Positions 34,452 to 43,271 of a DNA stretch of 64,000 bases are shown piece after piece; positions within the stretch are counted from its first letter, which is position 1; each line of letters begins with the position of its first letter. The position numbers and the translations under genes were made by a program. Source of the stretch: CAYLLN01 sp964384375 (lineage in GTDB: Bacteria; Planctomycetota; Planctomycetia; Pirellulales; Pirellulaceae); assembly GCA_964384375.1 (NCBI GenBank), contig CAYLLN010000001.1, positions 62,001 to 126,000 on the forward strand, read 5' to 3'. A model generated the notes under the pieces. It did not search any database. It was not told where the DNA came from and saw nothing but the letters and a program-made list of their open reading frames with translations.

Positions 34452-36170
34452 TCAATGAGCCGCCATCTCGTGGACGTCTTCGCTCTGCGGCCGATGCACA
34501 CCGCGGAGGCGGGCTGAGGCCGGATGGTGCGAAAGCGAAACGTGCTTGTCCAGGCCGATCACCGCCAGGGCGATCCCCTTCGTTGTGAATTCCCGCTCCA
34601 GTTCGCGAAGCTTGGCCATTACCGTGTGATCGACCATCCGCGTTTCGGACAGATCGACGATCACGTTCATGTTCTGGGCTAGGCCGTGCCGCTCGATTCG
34701 GCTGCGGATCGAGATCCAGTTGAAAAAGACAGCCGCATCGCGAGGACAAATGAGCCAGGTCCGTTCGTCAATCTGGCGAACTTCGGCCTGTGGGCGGAAC
34801 AGCGATCCGAGCGGCACTCCGTTGATGAACTGAATAAGCAGTTCGATCGCGATGCCGATGCCAATGCCAATGAGGAGGTCCGTCGCGAGCACGGCGATGA
34901 TCGTGCCGACAAAGACTACCAGTTGCTCGCGGCCGATCTTATAGACGTGCAGGAACTCGCGCGGGTGAGCCAGGCGGAAGCCCGTATAGACGAGCATCGC
35001 GGCCAGGGCGGCACGTGGGATCATGCGGATAAGCGGGGCACAAAACGCCACGGCCAGCAGCAGGAAAACGCCGTGGAACATATTGGCATACTTCGACTTC
35101 GCCCCGTTGTCGATGTTCGCCCGGCTGCGAACGATCTCCGAGATCATCGGCAGGCCGCCGATCATCGCACTCCCAAGGTTCGCGACTCCCACGGCGAGCA
35201 GGTCGCGGTTCAGGTCGGTCTTGCGCTTCTGCGGATCGAGCAGATCGATCGCCTTCGCGCTGAGCATCGATTCCAGGCTGCCGATCAGGGCGAACATCAC
35301 GACCCACTTGATCGCGGAATACAAAGTCTTCGAATTACTGAAGACGCTGAAGTCGGGATAGGTAATCGCATCGGCTAGCTTGTTCGGCACATCAACGAGG
35401 AAGTTCTTGCCGACGACGTAGTCGTGGCCGAGGAGCGAGTAGTGGTGCTCGCTGCTGAGATTGAAATAAAGTCCGAGCGGAATCGCGGCCGCGAGCACGA
35501 TAACCGGCGCAGGAATCGCCTTGAAAATCGGATTCTTGAGCAAAGGGAACAGAAACAAAATCAAAAGGCCAATCGCACCGATGGCAGCAATCTCGGGATT
35601 GAGGTGTGCGATTTCCGAGGGGATTTCCGCGAGCAGTTCGAGCGGTTCGTGGCCGTGCGGTGTGACACCCAGGGCAACCGGGACTTGCTTCGCGATGATG
35701 ATGACGCCGATCGCCGCGAGCAGCCCGTGAACGGCAGACGATGGGAAAAAGTCGCCTAGAACGCCCGCCTTCACGAGACCGAAGACGATCTGAATCACTG
35801 CCGCGACGACGCCAACGGCTAATGCCATCCGATACGCGGCAAAGCTTTCAGCGGAGCCCGGCGCCGCGGGGTTGAAGCCAAATTCCGTCACCGCGCCAAG
35901 CACGATGACGATCAGGCCGGCCGCGGGGCCCTTGACTGTGAGTTGGCTGTTACTGAGCCACGGCGTCACGAGGCCGCCGACAACGGCGGTGAAGACACCC
36001 GCGATTGCGGGAAAACCGCTGGCCGATGCGATGGCGAGGCAGAGCGGCAAGGCGATCAGGAAAACGAGGAAGCCGGCCATCGCATCGCTGCGGAGGCGCT
36101 CGATCAAGGGCGGCCCGGCATCGCGCTCGGATTCCAGGGACTCACTCAGGGGAACGGCGGTCTGACTCAT
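34452..36170 (-). CDS. SulP-family anion transporter with STAS domain (putative bicarbonate transporter)
   Basis: 572 residues: about 12-14 membrane helices (about 28-440), starting with the SulP motif FLVFLIALPLCLAIASASG and containing GFNPAAP, followed by a C-terminal STAS domain (about 450-550; NVIVDLSETRMVDHTVM). SulP proteins carry sulfate, bicarbonate (BicA) or other anions. The ATG at 36170 overlaps the stop of the preceding NuoM-like gene (ATGA), which sets the start and shows translational coupling. Being last in an operon with dabA and dabB suggests bicarbonate as substrate, an inference. Confidence 0.88.
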   Translation of the reverse strand: MSQTAVPLSESLESERDAGPPLIERLRSDAMAGFLVFLIALPLCLAIASASGFPAIAGVFTAVVGGLVTPWLSNSQLTVKGPAAGLIVIVLGAVTEFGFNPAAPGSAESFAAYRMALAVGVVAAVIQIVFGLVKAGVLGDFFPSSAVHGLLAAIGVIIIAKQVPVALGVTPHGHEPLELLAEIPSEIAHLNPEIAAIGAIGLLILFLFPLLKNPIFKAIPAPVIVLAAAIPLGLYFNLSSEHHYSLLGHDYVVGKNFLVDVPNKLADAITYPDFSVFSNSKTLYSAIKWVVMFALIGSLESMLSAKAIDLLDPQKRKTDLNRDLLAVGVANLGSAMIGGLPMISEIVRSRANIDNGAKSKYANMFHGVFLLLAVAFCAPLIRMIPRAALAAMLVYTGFRLAHPREFLHVYKIGREQLVVFVGTIIAVLATDLLIGIGIGIAIELLIQFINGVPLGSLFRPQAEVRQIDERTWLICPRDAAVFFNWISIRSRIERHGLAQNMNVIVDLSETRMVDHTVMAKLRELEREFTTKGIALAVIGLDKHVSLSHHPASARLRGVHRPQSEDVHEMAAH

Positions 36171-37594
36171 GGGTTTTCCAGCTTGGTGGCGCTCGCGGAG
36201 GCCAGCACCGGTGCGGGGGGCGTCTCGCGCTGGGCGAGGACGAACGTCGCCGCTGCAAAGCGGGACGCGACGAACGGCTGCGGAATCAAACCGCCGCCGA
36301 GGATGACGAGCGTAAAGGCGAGGACGGCAGTCCACTCGCGAAACGACATGGCGAGCGGCACCGTCGAAACGTGCCGCGTGCCGGTGAACAGTTTGAAGTA
36401 CGCCTGCAAAACAGCGATGCCATTGAGGGCGGCGGCGACGATGACCGCGGCCCCGACATACGGAAACGTCTGCACCGCCCCATCGACAAGCAGTTCCGTG
36501 CCTAAGAAGCCGAACGTGCCGGGGAAGCCGACGCTCGCCATTCCGGTGAGCAGGAAGCAGACGCCCAACAGCGGCGTGTGCTCATAGACGCCGTGATACC
36601 CGGCGAGAGACAGGCGGCCGTGGCGAGCTTCCAGGGCCCGCAATGTCAGGCCGAAGCCGGCGAGGGAGAGGCCAATCGACAGCCAGACGCAGAGGGCCCC
36701 GGTCAGGCCAATCGTGCTGACCGTTTCGAGCCCCACAAGCACGAGAGCCGAGTGGCTGAGGAAGATGTAGCAGAAGAAGCGGCGGGCCTCGCGCTGCACG
36801 AGGGCCATGCCAGCGGCATAGACGGCTGTAACGAGCGAAACGATGCCGATGCTCCTCAGTACCCAGTCGGGAGCGATTGGCAGCACGAGCCGCACTGCCG
36901 CATAGGCCCCCATCATCGGCATGACATAGAGCAGGGCGGTGCCAAACGTGGCGTGCTCGAACAGGTCGGTGATCCAGCAGTGGAACGGAATGCTGCCGGT
37001 ACGAATGAGCACAGCGGCCAGAAGCGGCAGCACGGCCCAGAGGGAATGCGTCTTCTGCCGGCTATCGAATTCGACAAAAATCCAGCCGATCACGAGCAGG
37101 GCGACAAACAGCCCCATGTGCAACAGATAGACGCGCGTCGGCTTGCCGCGGGCACGCAACTCGAAGTAGGGGAAGACTGTGCCAATCGCGAGCAGGGTAA
37201 TGACGCCCCAGGGGCTGCGACTGGTGAGCGTCGCAAGCACCACAGCCAGCGAAAGTAACGTGGCGGCAAACGAGAACCGGCGGACCTTGGTTCGCAATGT
37301 CGCGAGGGCCGTCAGGAAGTAGAGCAGCGACGTAAGCGGCAGGAGTGGGGCGCTCAGTGCGTCAAGTTCCAGATACCCTTGCAGCGACGCTAGCGGGCCG
37401 GGGTCGTGCGCGAGCATCGCATGTACGCTCGCAAAGTCGCACCAGGCGGCGACAGCGCAGGCGAACGTGGCAGCGCAAACCGCCAGGCACCAGCGGCGGG
37501 CATAGTCGGCATCGCGCAGCCGCGCTACGATCGCCGCTCCCACCAAAGGGACGGCAATTGCGAGTTCCAGCCAAGGAATGTGCAGCAAATTCAT
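36167..37594 (-). CDS. NuoM/MrpD-like membrane subunit of a DAB-type system
   Basis: 475 residues with about 14 hydrophobic helices in the pattern of proton-conducting antiporter-like subunits. The core VLIRTGSIPFHCWITDLFEHATFG corresponds to GKSALVPF..WLPRAMEGPTP of the neighbouring NuoL-like protein. Aligning the Pro-Phe pairs places Arg198 where the key channel lysine normally sits. The buried glutamate of the WEL motif is not obvious (FPYFEL instead). It may therefore be structural or have altered proton handling. The start at 37594 is chosen because upstream codons read as non-protein. 13 bp after dabB and overlapping the SulP gene. Confidence 0.75.
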   Translation of the reverse strand: MNLLHIPWLELAIAVPLVGAAIVARLRDADYARRWCLAVCAATFACAVAAWCDFASVHAMLAHDPGPLASLQGYLELDALSAPLLPLTSLLYFLTALATLRTKVRRFSFAATLLSLAVVLATLTSRSPWGVITLLAIGTVFPYFELRARGKPTRVYLLHMGLFVALLVIGWIFVEFDSRQKTHSLWAVLPLLAAVLIRTGSIPFHCWITDLFEHATFGTALLYVMPMMGAYAAVRLVLPIAPDWVLRSIGIVSLVTAVYAAGMALVQREARRFFCYIFLSHSALVLVGLETVSTIGLTGALCVWLSIGLSLAGFGLTLRALEARHGRLSLAGYHGVYEHTPLLGVCFLLTGMASVGFPGTFGFLGTELLVDGAVQTFPYVGAAVIVAAALNGIAVLQAYFKLFTGTRHVSTVPLAMSFREWTAVLAFTLVILGGGLIPQPFVASRFAAATFVLAQRETPPAPVLASASATKLENP

Positions 37595-37607
37595 GCCGAG
37601 TCCAATT

Positions 37608-39092
37608 TCAGGCCAAGTCTTCCAGCGATCCAGCCGCGGGCGTAAGCCGGTCGGACTCGCGCGAGGTCGTTCCAGCCAAAAAGTCGGTCCAGCGGCGCTC
37701 CCACCTGTCGCAGGCCGCGAAGACCGCGAGCGACGGGCGAACCAGATAGTCGTCGAGCCAAATGTCGAGATAGCCACGCAACAACGCGACGCGGTACAGT
37801 CGCTTCGTGAGCCACGCCGGCAACAAGCCGGCACCATAGAGCGAACCACCTGTCAGGCGAGTGCCGATCGCGTTTTCCAGCATGCCGTAGTCCTGCAAGA
37901 GCGATGAAGCCCGCAGGAATTGCAGCGTGCGGATGCTGGCGTGTCCGAGGATGTGAATCAAAGCGAGGTAGCGAAAACCGAGGCCGATTTCCGCCACGAT
38001 CAGTCCGACTTGTGTGAGCGAAGCGAAGGCGAGGGCACTCTTGATGTCGGTCTGCGCCCTGCCAATGAATGCTGCGAGCAGCGCTGTGGATAGTCCCAAC
38101 ACAACGACGGCGATGCACAGCCAGATCGAGAGTTCCAATAGCGGACTGATCCGCAGGAGCAAAAACGCACCGAGATGCACTGACAGCGCGCCATAGAAGA
38201 TTGCGCTCGAAGGGGTCGGTCCCTCCATCGCCCGCGGCAGCCAGCCGCAGAAGGGAACGAGGGCCGATTTGCCAGCCGCGGCGACGAGGAGCAGAAGCCC
38301 CACGACGAGTGCCTGCGACGAGGTAAGCGAGGCTTGCCCTTCCGGCCACGGCTGCGTGCCAAGGACCGCGGCAAAGTCCCCCGCGCCGTACATGTGGTGC
38401 AGGGCGATTGCGGCGAGCAGCAATGCCGCATCGGAGAGGCGATAGACGCTCCACACCCGCAGACCGTTTCGGACCGGCCCCTGGCGATCTTGGAAGAATG
38501 CGACGAGCAAGGCGGACGAAATGCCGACCAGTTCCCAGCCAGTGAACAGTGTTTCGATCGTCTCGGCCACCGAGGTCAGAATCATCCCCAGGGCAAACAG
38601 GGCATAGAGTACGAAGAATCGGTTGTAGCCCGGTTCGCGGTGCAGGTACTTGCTGGCGAACGCGCTGATCGTGCCGCAAAGCAAATATGTCAAAATCGCA
38701 AACGGAACCGACAGGCGGTCATAAACGAACTTCAGAGCAAAGTGGAAATGCGGATGAGCGGCCGTTGAAATGGCCTCGGCACTCGTAGCCTCGGTCGCAT
38801 GGGCATCGGCCGTTGTTTCCGCGGCGTGATGCACGGGAAGCTCGACCAGATTGCCGAACGAGATCGTCGTATGGCGGTTTCCCGTCGCCAGCATCAGCGT
38901 GAGCACGCCGACGGCCGATAGGAGACCGACCATCATCGTTGCCTGCACGAGGTGGCTCGTCGTCCGTTCGCCGAGCGGGCGGCCGGCCAGCGTCGGCAGG
39001 CCGAGCGCAGCCAGGAGCAGCGCGGGAAGAATGACCACCGCGGAGCCAAGGACGTGGATGATGGTTTGAGGATCGAACATGCCGAGCGGCAC
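37608..39092 (-). CDS. dabB: DabB: NuoL-like proton-conducting subunit
   Basis: 494 residues, shorter than NuoL (about 610) and similar to DabB. Conserved channel residues are visible: Glu187 in TGWELVG and Lys275 in GKSALVPF, with GPTPSSAIFYGALSVH following. A His-rich loop (about 88-117) lies near the N-terminus. In known DAB complexes DabB couples ion movement to the carbonic-anhydrase-like DabA, trapping CO2 as bicarbonate. The GTG at 39092 directly follows the dabA stop; an ATG at 39080 is an alternative. No other complex I genes are nearby. Confidence 0.88.
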   Translation of the reverse strand: MPLGMFDPQTIIHVLGSAVVILPALLLAALGLPTLAGRPLGERTTSHLVQATMMVGLLSAVGVLTLMLATGNRHTTISFGNLVELPVHHAAETTADAHATEATSAEAISTAAHPHFHFALKFVYDRLSVPFAILTYLLCGTISAFASKYLHREPGYNRFFVLYALFALGMILTSVAETIETLFTGWELVGISSALLVAFFQDRQGPVRNGLRVWSVYRLSDAALLLAAIALHHMYGAGDFAAVLGTQPWPEGQASLTSSQALVVGLLLLVAAAGKSALVPFCGWLPRAMEGPTPSSAIFYGALSVHLGAFLLLRISPLLELSIWLCIAVVVLGLSTALLAAFIGRAQTDIKSALAFASLTQVGLIVAEIGLGFRYLALIHILGHASIRTLQFLRASSLLQDYGMLENAIGTRLTGGSLYGAGLLPAWLTKRLYRVALLRGYLDIWLDDYLVRPSLAVFAACDRWERRWTDFLAGTTSRESDRLTPAAGSLEDLA

Positions 39093-42000
39093 TCAGGAGT
39101 TTTTGAACGAAAGTTGGGCGTAGCCGAGATGCTCGCGCTGGCCGCGATACCAATCGGCGGACGACGGAACGCTGAGCAGCGGCGGCGAAGTCGGCTGGTA
39201 AGGTTCGAACTTGTTGCCGCGCAGCAGGTGCATCTGCGGCGAGTACGGGTCGAGTGTCGCCACCTGCACCCAGCCGTGTTCGCACAGGCGTCCGATACCA
39301 GGATTACGGGCAAAAATCCCCGACAGCACCGTTGGCGTCGTTTCGATCACGAAGAGCAGCCGGACCGGCTCGTGAATCTCGACCATCTGCCACGGCAGAC
39401 CGGTTCGCAGGTCGCTCGCGTGGCCGTCCATTACACCAAGTAGCGACGTGACATTGTGCGGCAGCTTCGTCCCGCAACCGTAACCGGGGTTATCGACGTA
39501 CGAGAAGTAGTATTCGAGGTTGATGCCGCCGCAAACCGGGACCGCTGCCGACAAAAGGCGAGTGAGCGTGAAACCCTGCTCGTCGTCGAGCGTCGGATCG
39601 TACGACGTGAGGAACGCCCGGCGATCCATGAACAGGCCGCGGGTCCGGCTGCGACGGGCGACAACGCAGAGGGCGTTCGTGGCGTGGCCGCATTCGGGCC
39701 GCGTCTGGGCGAGGTCTTCGGACCGCTCTTCGACATGCCTCCGGGCCTGGGCGGGCGTCATATTCCACGGAGCGGACACGAACCGCCGACACCGCTCATG
39801 AGCGTTGCGATCCGACGTTTGATCGAGCAGCCGCTTCACTTCCTGCAACCGGTCGGCGTGCGACGAGGGAATCAGGGCTTCGTCGAGATAGGTGATGCCG
39901 TCGTTGCACGTGTTGTGCCAGCCGCCGACAAACCAGGTCGTCTCGGGAATGGCGAGTCCCCGCTCGGCGAGACCCGTGCGGACGCGCGGGTCGTTGAGCA
40001 TCCGCGCCAAAGCCCGGGCATTGGGCCCACCGCAATTGCCGCCGCACGCGCCGCAGTTGTAGGCCGAATTGTGCGGGTTGTTCAGGCTCCGCGAGCCGTG
40101 GCCGAGGATGATGACGATCGGGGCGAAGCTGCTCGTCAGGCCGATGTCCTTCAGCAGTCGCTCGGTCATGTCCGTCATTTCGGCAAGTGTAAAGCCGAGG
40201 GAATGATCCTCCGGCCCCGGCAGATGATCGTCCCGTTCCAGTTCCAGGTGCGTGCTCGGCGGGGGTTCGACGAAGCGGCCGATGGATTCACGAATCTGAG
40301 CCGTCAAACGCGGGAAAAGGACGCGAGCGACGAGCGGAATCGACGCGAGCGCCCCGACCCCCGTCGCAAGCAATGCTCCGCCGGCGAAGCCGCGGCTGCC
40401 GACATGCATGCCGTGCGTTGCGACACCGAGCGCCTTGCGCGTCTTCGCGCGGCGCGTGCCGACTTGGCTGTGGTCGGCATCGACGCTCTCGGCCACCCAG
40501 TGCTGCGGACGAATGACGATCGGACAGAGCGGCACGAAGTGAGCATCCGCGGCCCCGCGGTAGTACATTGGCACGCCGTAAAACCCGGCGACTCCGAAGG
40601 TCTCAACGCCGGGGGCAATCTCTTCCAAGTGCCGCCGGAACGATTCTTCGCGTTCGTCGAGGCAGCACATGACCTGGAATTCGGGATTAGCGACGCGAGC
40701 CGACGATTGCGCCGCTTGCTGGGCCACCGCATCGAGCGACTGGATGCGATAACGCCGCTCGAACGCCATGTGAAGGACACGGCGGCGAGCGAGCGACGGA
40801 AACGCCTCGATCTCGGCGACGAGCGCCGACCATTCCCGCGGGGTGAGCTGCGCGAGGGCGGGCGGCAGCCAGCCGAGCACTTGAGCGAGCTGAAAAACCT
40901 GAAAGGCCCGCTGATCGACGCCGGCCGTTTCATGCCGCTGCGCCTGCCGGGTGAGCTGACGTCGCAGATCGGCAAGAGGGCCATCAAACTCGAGCATCGT
41001 CCGTGCGACGTGAGCGAGTGCGAGCCGTTCGAGCAAGAGCCGCACAGCCAGGAATTCGACGAGGCTGCCCGGCGGAACAGGATACGCGACGCGATCGCCG
41101 CGCTGCTCCATCTGCTGGATCATGCCGCCCCAACCACGAAGACCTAGAAGCGTCGCCGTCAGGTAATCGTCCTGCTCGTTTTCGCGGACGCCGAGAATCG
41201 CGAGCGATTGCTCGACCATCTCCAGCGGCGTTTTGCCTGATTCGAGGAGTTGCGATAATTCGGCCTGCAAGCCGTGCAGCCAAGCATCGGGCGCCCCCCC
41301 CGCGTCAGAATAGACGGCAGCAAAGGCACGGAAGAAACCACGTTCTCGGGCCGGCAAGGGCCACCGCGACAAGCCTTGATCGAGAAACGCCGCACAGAAC
41401 CGGACGAGCACTTCGTTGACCTGCAGGTCAATGTCGTGCCCGGTAACGTCGAAGAGCAAATCGCGATGCCGTGTGAATTGCGGCGGCTGATGCGGCGGCA
41501 GCTTGACGCGATGCACGCCGTCACGAACAAGTCGCCAGAGCGCCTCCAGGGTGAACGATTCCCAAGTCGTGTCGCTCCAGGACTGGATCGACTCGCGGCC
41601 GTAGTGATCGATCAGGCCGGCAAGCGCCGCATCCGTTTGTGTGTATTGCGGGTCGTCCTCGTGGTTGCCGTTAGCGAAGTCGCGGATGATCCAGTGTTTC
41701 GTCTCTTCGAGGAAGCGTCGGCGAACCTCTGCCGGGGCATCCTGGCGAAAGCGAGTCAGGGCATCGGTCTCGGCGACGAACCAGCGGAGCTCCGCGGCGG
41801 GTGCGGTTCGCAATGGGTACTGCAGCATCGCCTGGCGGAAGTGAAACCGCGTCCCCATGAAGCCGACGAGCGAGTCGGCTTGATCGCCCAGTTCTTCCAA
41901 GAGCGCGGCGGCGATGTCCTCCTGCCGGATGCGGCCGCGAGCCAGTTCCTGCCGGTAGCGGTCTTCCAACAAATACGGCTGGCAGCCGAAGAGCTTGCTC

Positions 42001-42221
42001 CCTCGTTCAACCCCTTCGTAGAAGGAGTACTCCTCGAAGGCGTGCAGCGTGTTGTGGTGGATGAAGACGTTGATCGGTCCCTGCGCCGGCAAGTAGTGCG
42101 CGGCGTGCTCGATGCTCGCGGCCAAGTGGTCGAGCGCACGGGTGGCGTGCGGCGCTTCGACCGATGGGTGTGCGGCGTCCTGCACGGCAAGAGCCTGGTT
42201 CATCCGAGGCACAGAGTTCAT
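39093..42221 (-). CDS. dabA: DabA: DUF2309 carbonic-anhydrase-like subunit
   Basis: 1042 residues of the DUF2309/UPF0753 (YbcC) family. The zinc-site residues expected from characterised DabA are present: Cys520 and Asp522 with Arg524 in CLDER, His708 in LGHGS and Cys723 in CGACGG. The His-to-Cys distance of 15 matches the characterised H524/C539 pair. Other landmarks are FIHHNTLHAFE (about 53-63) and NNPHNSAYNCGACGG. DabA is a peripheral membrane protein acting with DabB to hydrate CO2 one way. First gene of the operon, divergent from a two-component system. Confidence 0.93.
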   Translation of the reverse strand: MNSVPRMNQALAVQDAAHPSVEAPHATRALDHLAASIEHAAHYLPAQGPINVFIHHNTLHAFEEYSFYEGVERGSKLFGCQPYLLEDRYRQELARGRIRQEDIAAALLEELGDQADSLVGFMGTRFHFRQAMLQYPLRTAPAAELRWFVAETDALTRFRQDAPAEVRRRFLEETKHWIIRDFANGNHEDDPQYTQTDAALAGLIDHYGRESIQSWSDTTWESFTLEALWRLVRDGVHRVKLPPHQPPQFTRHRDLLFDVTGHDIDLQVNEVLVRFCAAFLDQGLSRWPLPARERGFFRAFAAVYSDAGGAPDAWLHGLQAELSQLLESGKTPLEMVEQSLAILGVRENEQDDYLTATLLGLRGWGGMIQQMEQRGDRVAYPVPPGSLVEFLAVRLLLERLALAHVARTMLEFDGPLADLRRQLTRQAQRHETAGVDQRAFQVFQLAQVLGWLPPALAQLTPREWSALVAEIEAFPSLARRRVLHMAFERRYRIQSLDAVAQQAAQSSARVANPEFQVMCCLDEREESFRRHLEEIAPGVETFGVAGFYGVPMYYRGAADAHFVPLCPIVIRPQHWVAESVDADHSQVGTRRAKTRKALGVATHGMHVGSRGFAGGALLATGVGALASIPLVARVLFPRLTAQIRESIGRFVEPPPSTHLELERDDHLPGPEDHSLGFTLAEMTDMTERLLKDIGLTSSFAPIVIILGHGSRSLNNPHNSAYNCGACGGNCGGPNARALARMLNDPRVRTGLAERGLAIPETTWFVGGWHNTCNDGITYLDEALIPSSHADRLQEVKRLLDQTSDRNAHERCRRFVSAPWNMTPAQARRHVEERSEDLAQTRPECGHATNALCVVARRSRTRGLFMDRRAFLTSYDPTLDDEQGFTLTRLLSAAVPVCGGINLEYYFSYVDNPGYGCGTKLPHNVTSLLGVMDGHASDLRTGLPWQMVEIHEPVRLLFVIETTPTVLSGIFARNPGIGRLCEHGWVQVATLDPYSPQMHLLRGNKFEPYQPTSPPLLSVPSSADWYRGQREHLGYAQLSFKNS

Positions 42222-42599
42222 CGAGGTGCGAAATCAACCGGGGGCGAATGCACGATCGCGGTGGTCCCGGGGAGAGGTGGGAGGGACGACTGGATCGGGC
42301 AGACCGAAAATCCTTTGCGGCAGGCAACTCGCAGTGAGCAACTCGCGTAGGTGGGAGGGAACGGGCGAGTGCTACAACGATCACTCTACGCAGATCGGCT
42401 GCCAGGGGAATGAGCGACGACATTACAAGTCTGTAAGTCGATCGTAAGTACTGGCCAGCCAAGCGATTCCGCGAGATTGCCTGCCCGAGGTGGTCATTAC
42501 GAAACCGTTAGTTTTCCCGTCCCGCCGCCCTAAAACGGGCAACGATGCACACAATGAAAGCAGAGCAAGTTGCCAGTGGCGGGTGTATAACGAGGATGT
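42222..42599. other. Divergent regulatory region between dab operon and two-component system
   Basis: 378 bp without a gene. It must hold the promoters of both divergent operons. The only clear signal is the direct repeat at 42433-42449; I could not fix -10/-35 boxes with confidence. Confidence 0.5.
42433..42449. promoter_or_regulatory. Direct-repeat box, candidate OmpR-family binding site
   Basis: GTAAGT at 42433-42438 and again at 42444-42449, an 11-bp period typical of tandem OmpR/PhoB-type half-sites. It lies 151 bp before the response-regulator start and 212 bp before the dabA start. Confidence 0.35.
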
Positions 42600-43271
42600 A
42601 TGGACCTGTTACTTGTCGAAGACGATCGCGTGCTGGGAAAGGCCATCGAGCGAGGCCTCTCGGACGCGGGGCATCAATGCACCTGGGTTCGGAGCGGGCA
42701 GAAGGGGCTGGAAGAAGCGTCGTCGCAACGGTTCGACGCGGTGATTCTCGATCTCTTGCTGCCGGACCTGGCAGGCTTTGACGTGATGAGGCAAGTCCGT
42801 GCCGCCGGAGTTCGCACGCCGGTGCTGATGCTCACGGCGCTGGGCGCGGTCGAGGATCGTGTCAGCGGCCTCAACGCGGGAGCCGATGACTATCTGGTGA
42901 AGCCGTTTGCGTTTCCTGAATTGATCGCGCGGCTGGAAGCAATCGTCCGCCGCTCAACGAGCCGCCCCTCCACCGTGCTCAACGCGGGGCCGCTGTCGCT
43001 CGATTTGACCAATCGCCGAGCGACTCGCGGCGGCAACGAAATTACGCTCACACCGACCGAGTTCAGTCTGCTCGAGTTTCTGATGCGTTACGCCGGGCAG
43101 GTCGTGACGCGCAAGATGCTCTGCGAGCATCTGTGGGAATCGGACTGGGAGGGGGTGACAAACGTCGTCGAAGTGCACATCAACCGACTGCGGGGTAAAA
43201 TTGATCGGAGTTTCGACGATCCACTGATCCAAACCGTGCGTGGCCGGGGCTATGTTCTTCGAGCGAATTAG
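42600..43271 (+). CDS. OmpR-family response regulator
   Basis: 223 residues: a receiver domain (1-115) with acidic pocket Glu7-Asp8-Asp9, phospho-acceptor Asp51 (ILDLLLPD), Thr79 and Lys101 (LVKPF), followed by a winged-helix DNA-binding domain (about 127-221; TPTEFSLLEFL, VHINRLRGKID, TVRGRGYVL). Transcribed with the overlapping sensor kinase. Divergent from dabA, so the dab operon is a plausible target, although no experiment supports it here. Confidence 0.93.
   Translation: MDLLLVEDDRVLGKAIERGLSDAGHQCTWVRSGQKGLEEASSQRFDAVILDLLLPDLAGFDVMRQVRAAGVRTPVLMLTALGAVEDRVSGLNAGADDYLVKPFAFPELIARLEAIVRRSTSRPSTVLNAGPLSLDLTNRRATRGGNEITLTPTEFSLLEFLMRYAGQVVTRKMLCEHLWESDWEGVTNVVEVHINRLRGKIDRSFDDPLIQTVRGRGYVLRAN

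Noticed and set aside
39456..41147. Long + strand open frame (over 560 codons) opposite dabA
   Set aside because: Antisense shadow caused by high-GC codon bias; the dabA strand carries all conserved motifs and the shadow protein is Arg-rich without a family.
36167..42221. Complex I or Mrp antiporter operon
   Set aside because: Only two antiporter-like subunits are present, none of the other Nuo or Mrp subunits, and DUF2309 is adjacent, which fits DAB instead.
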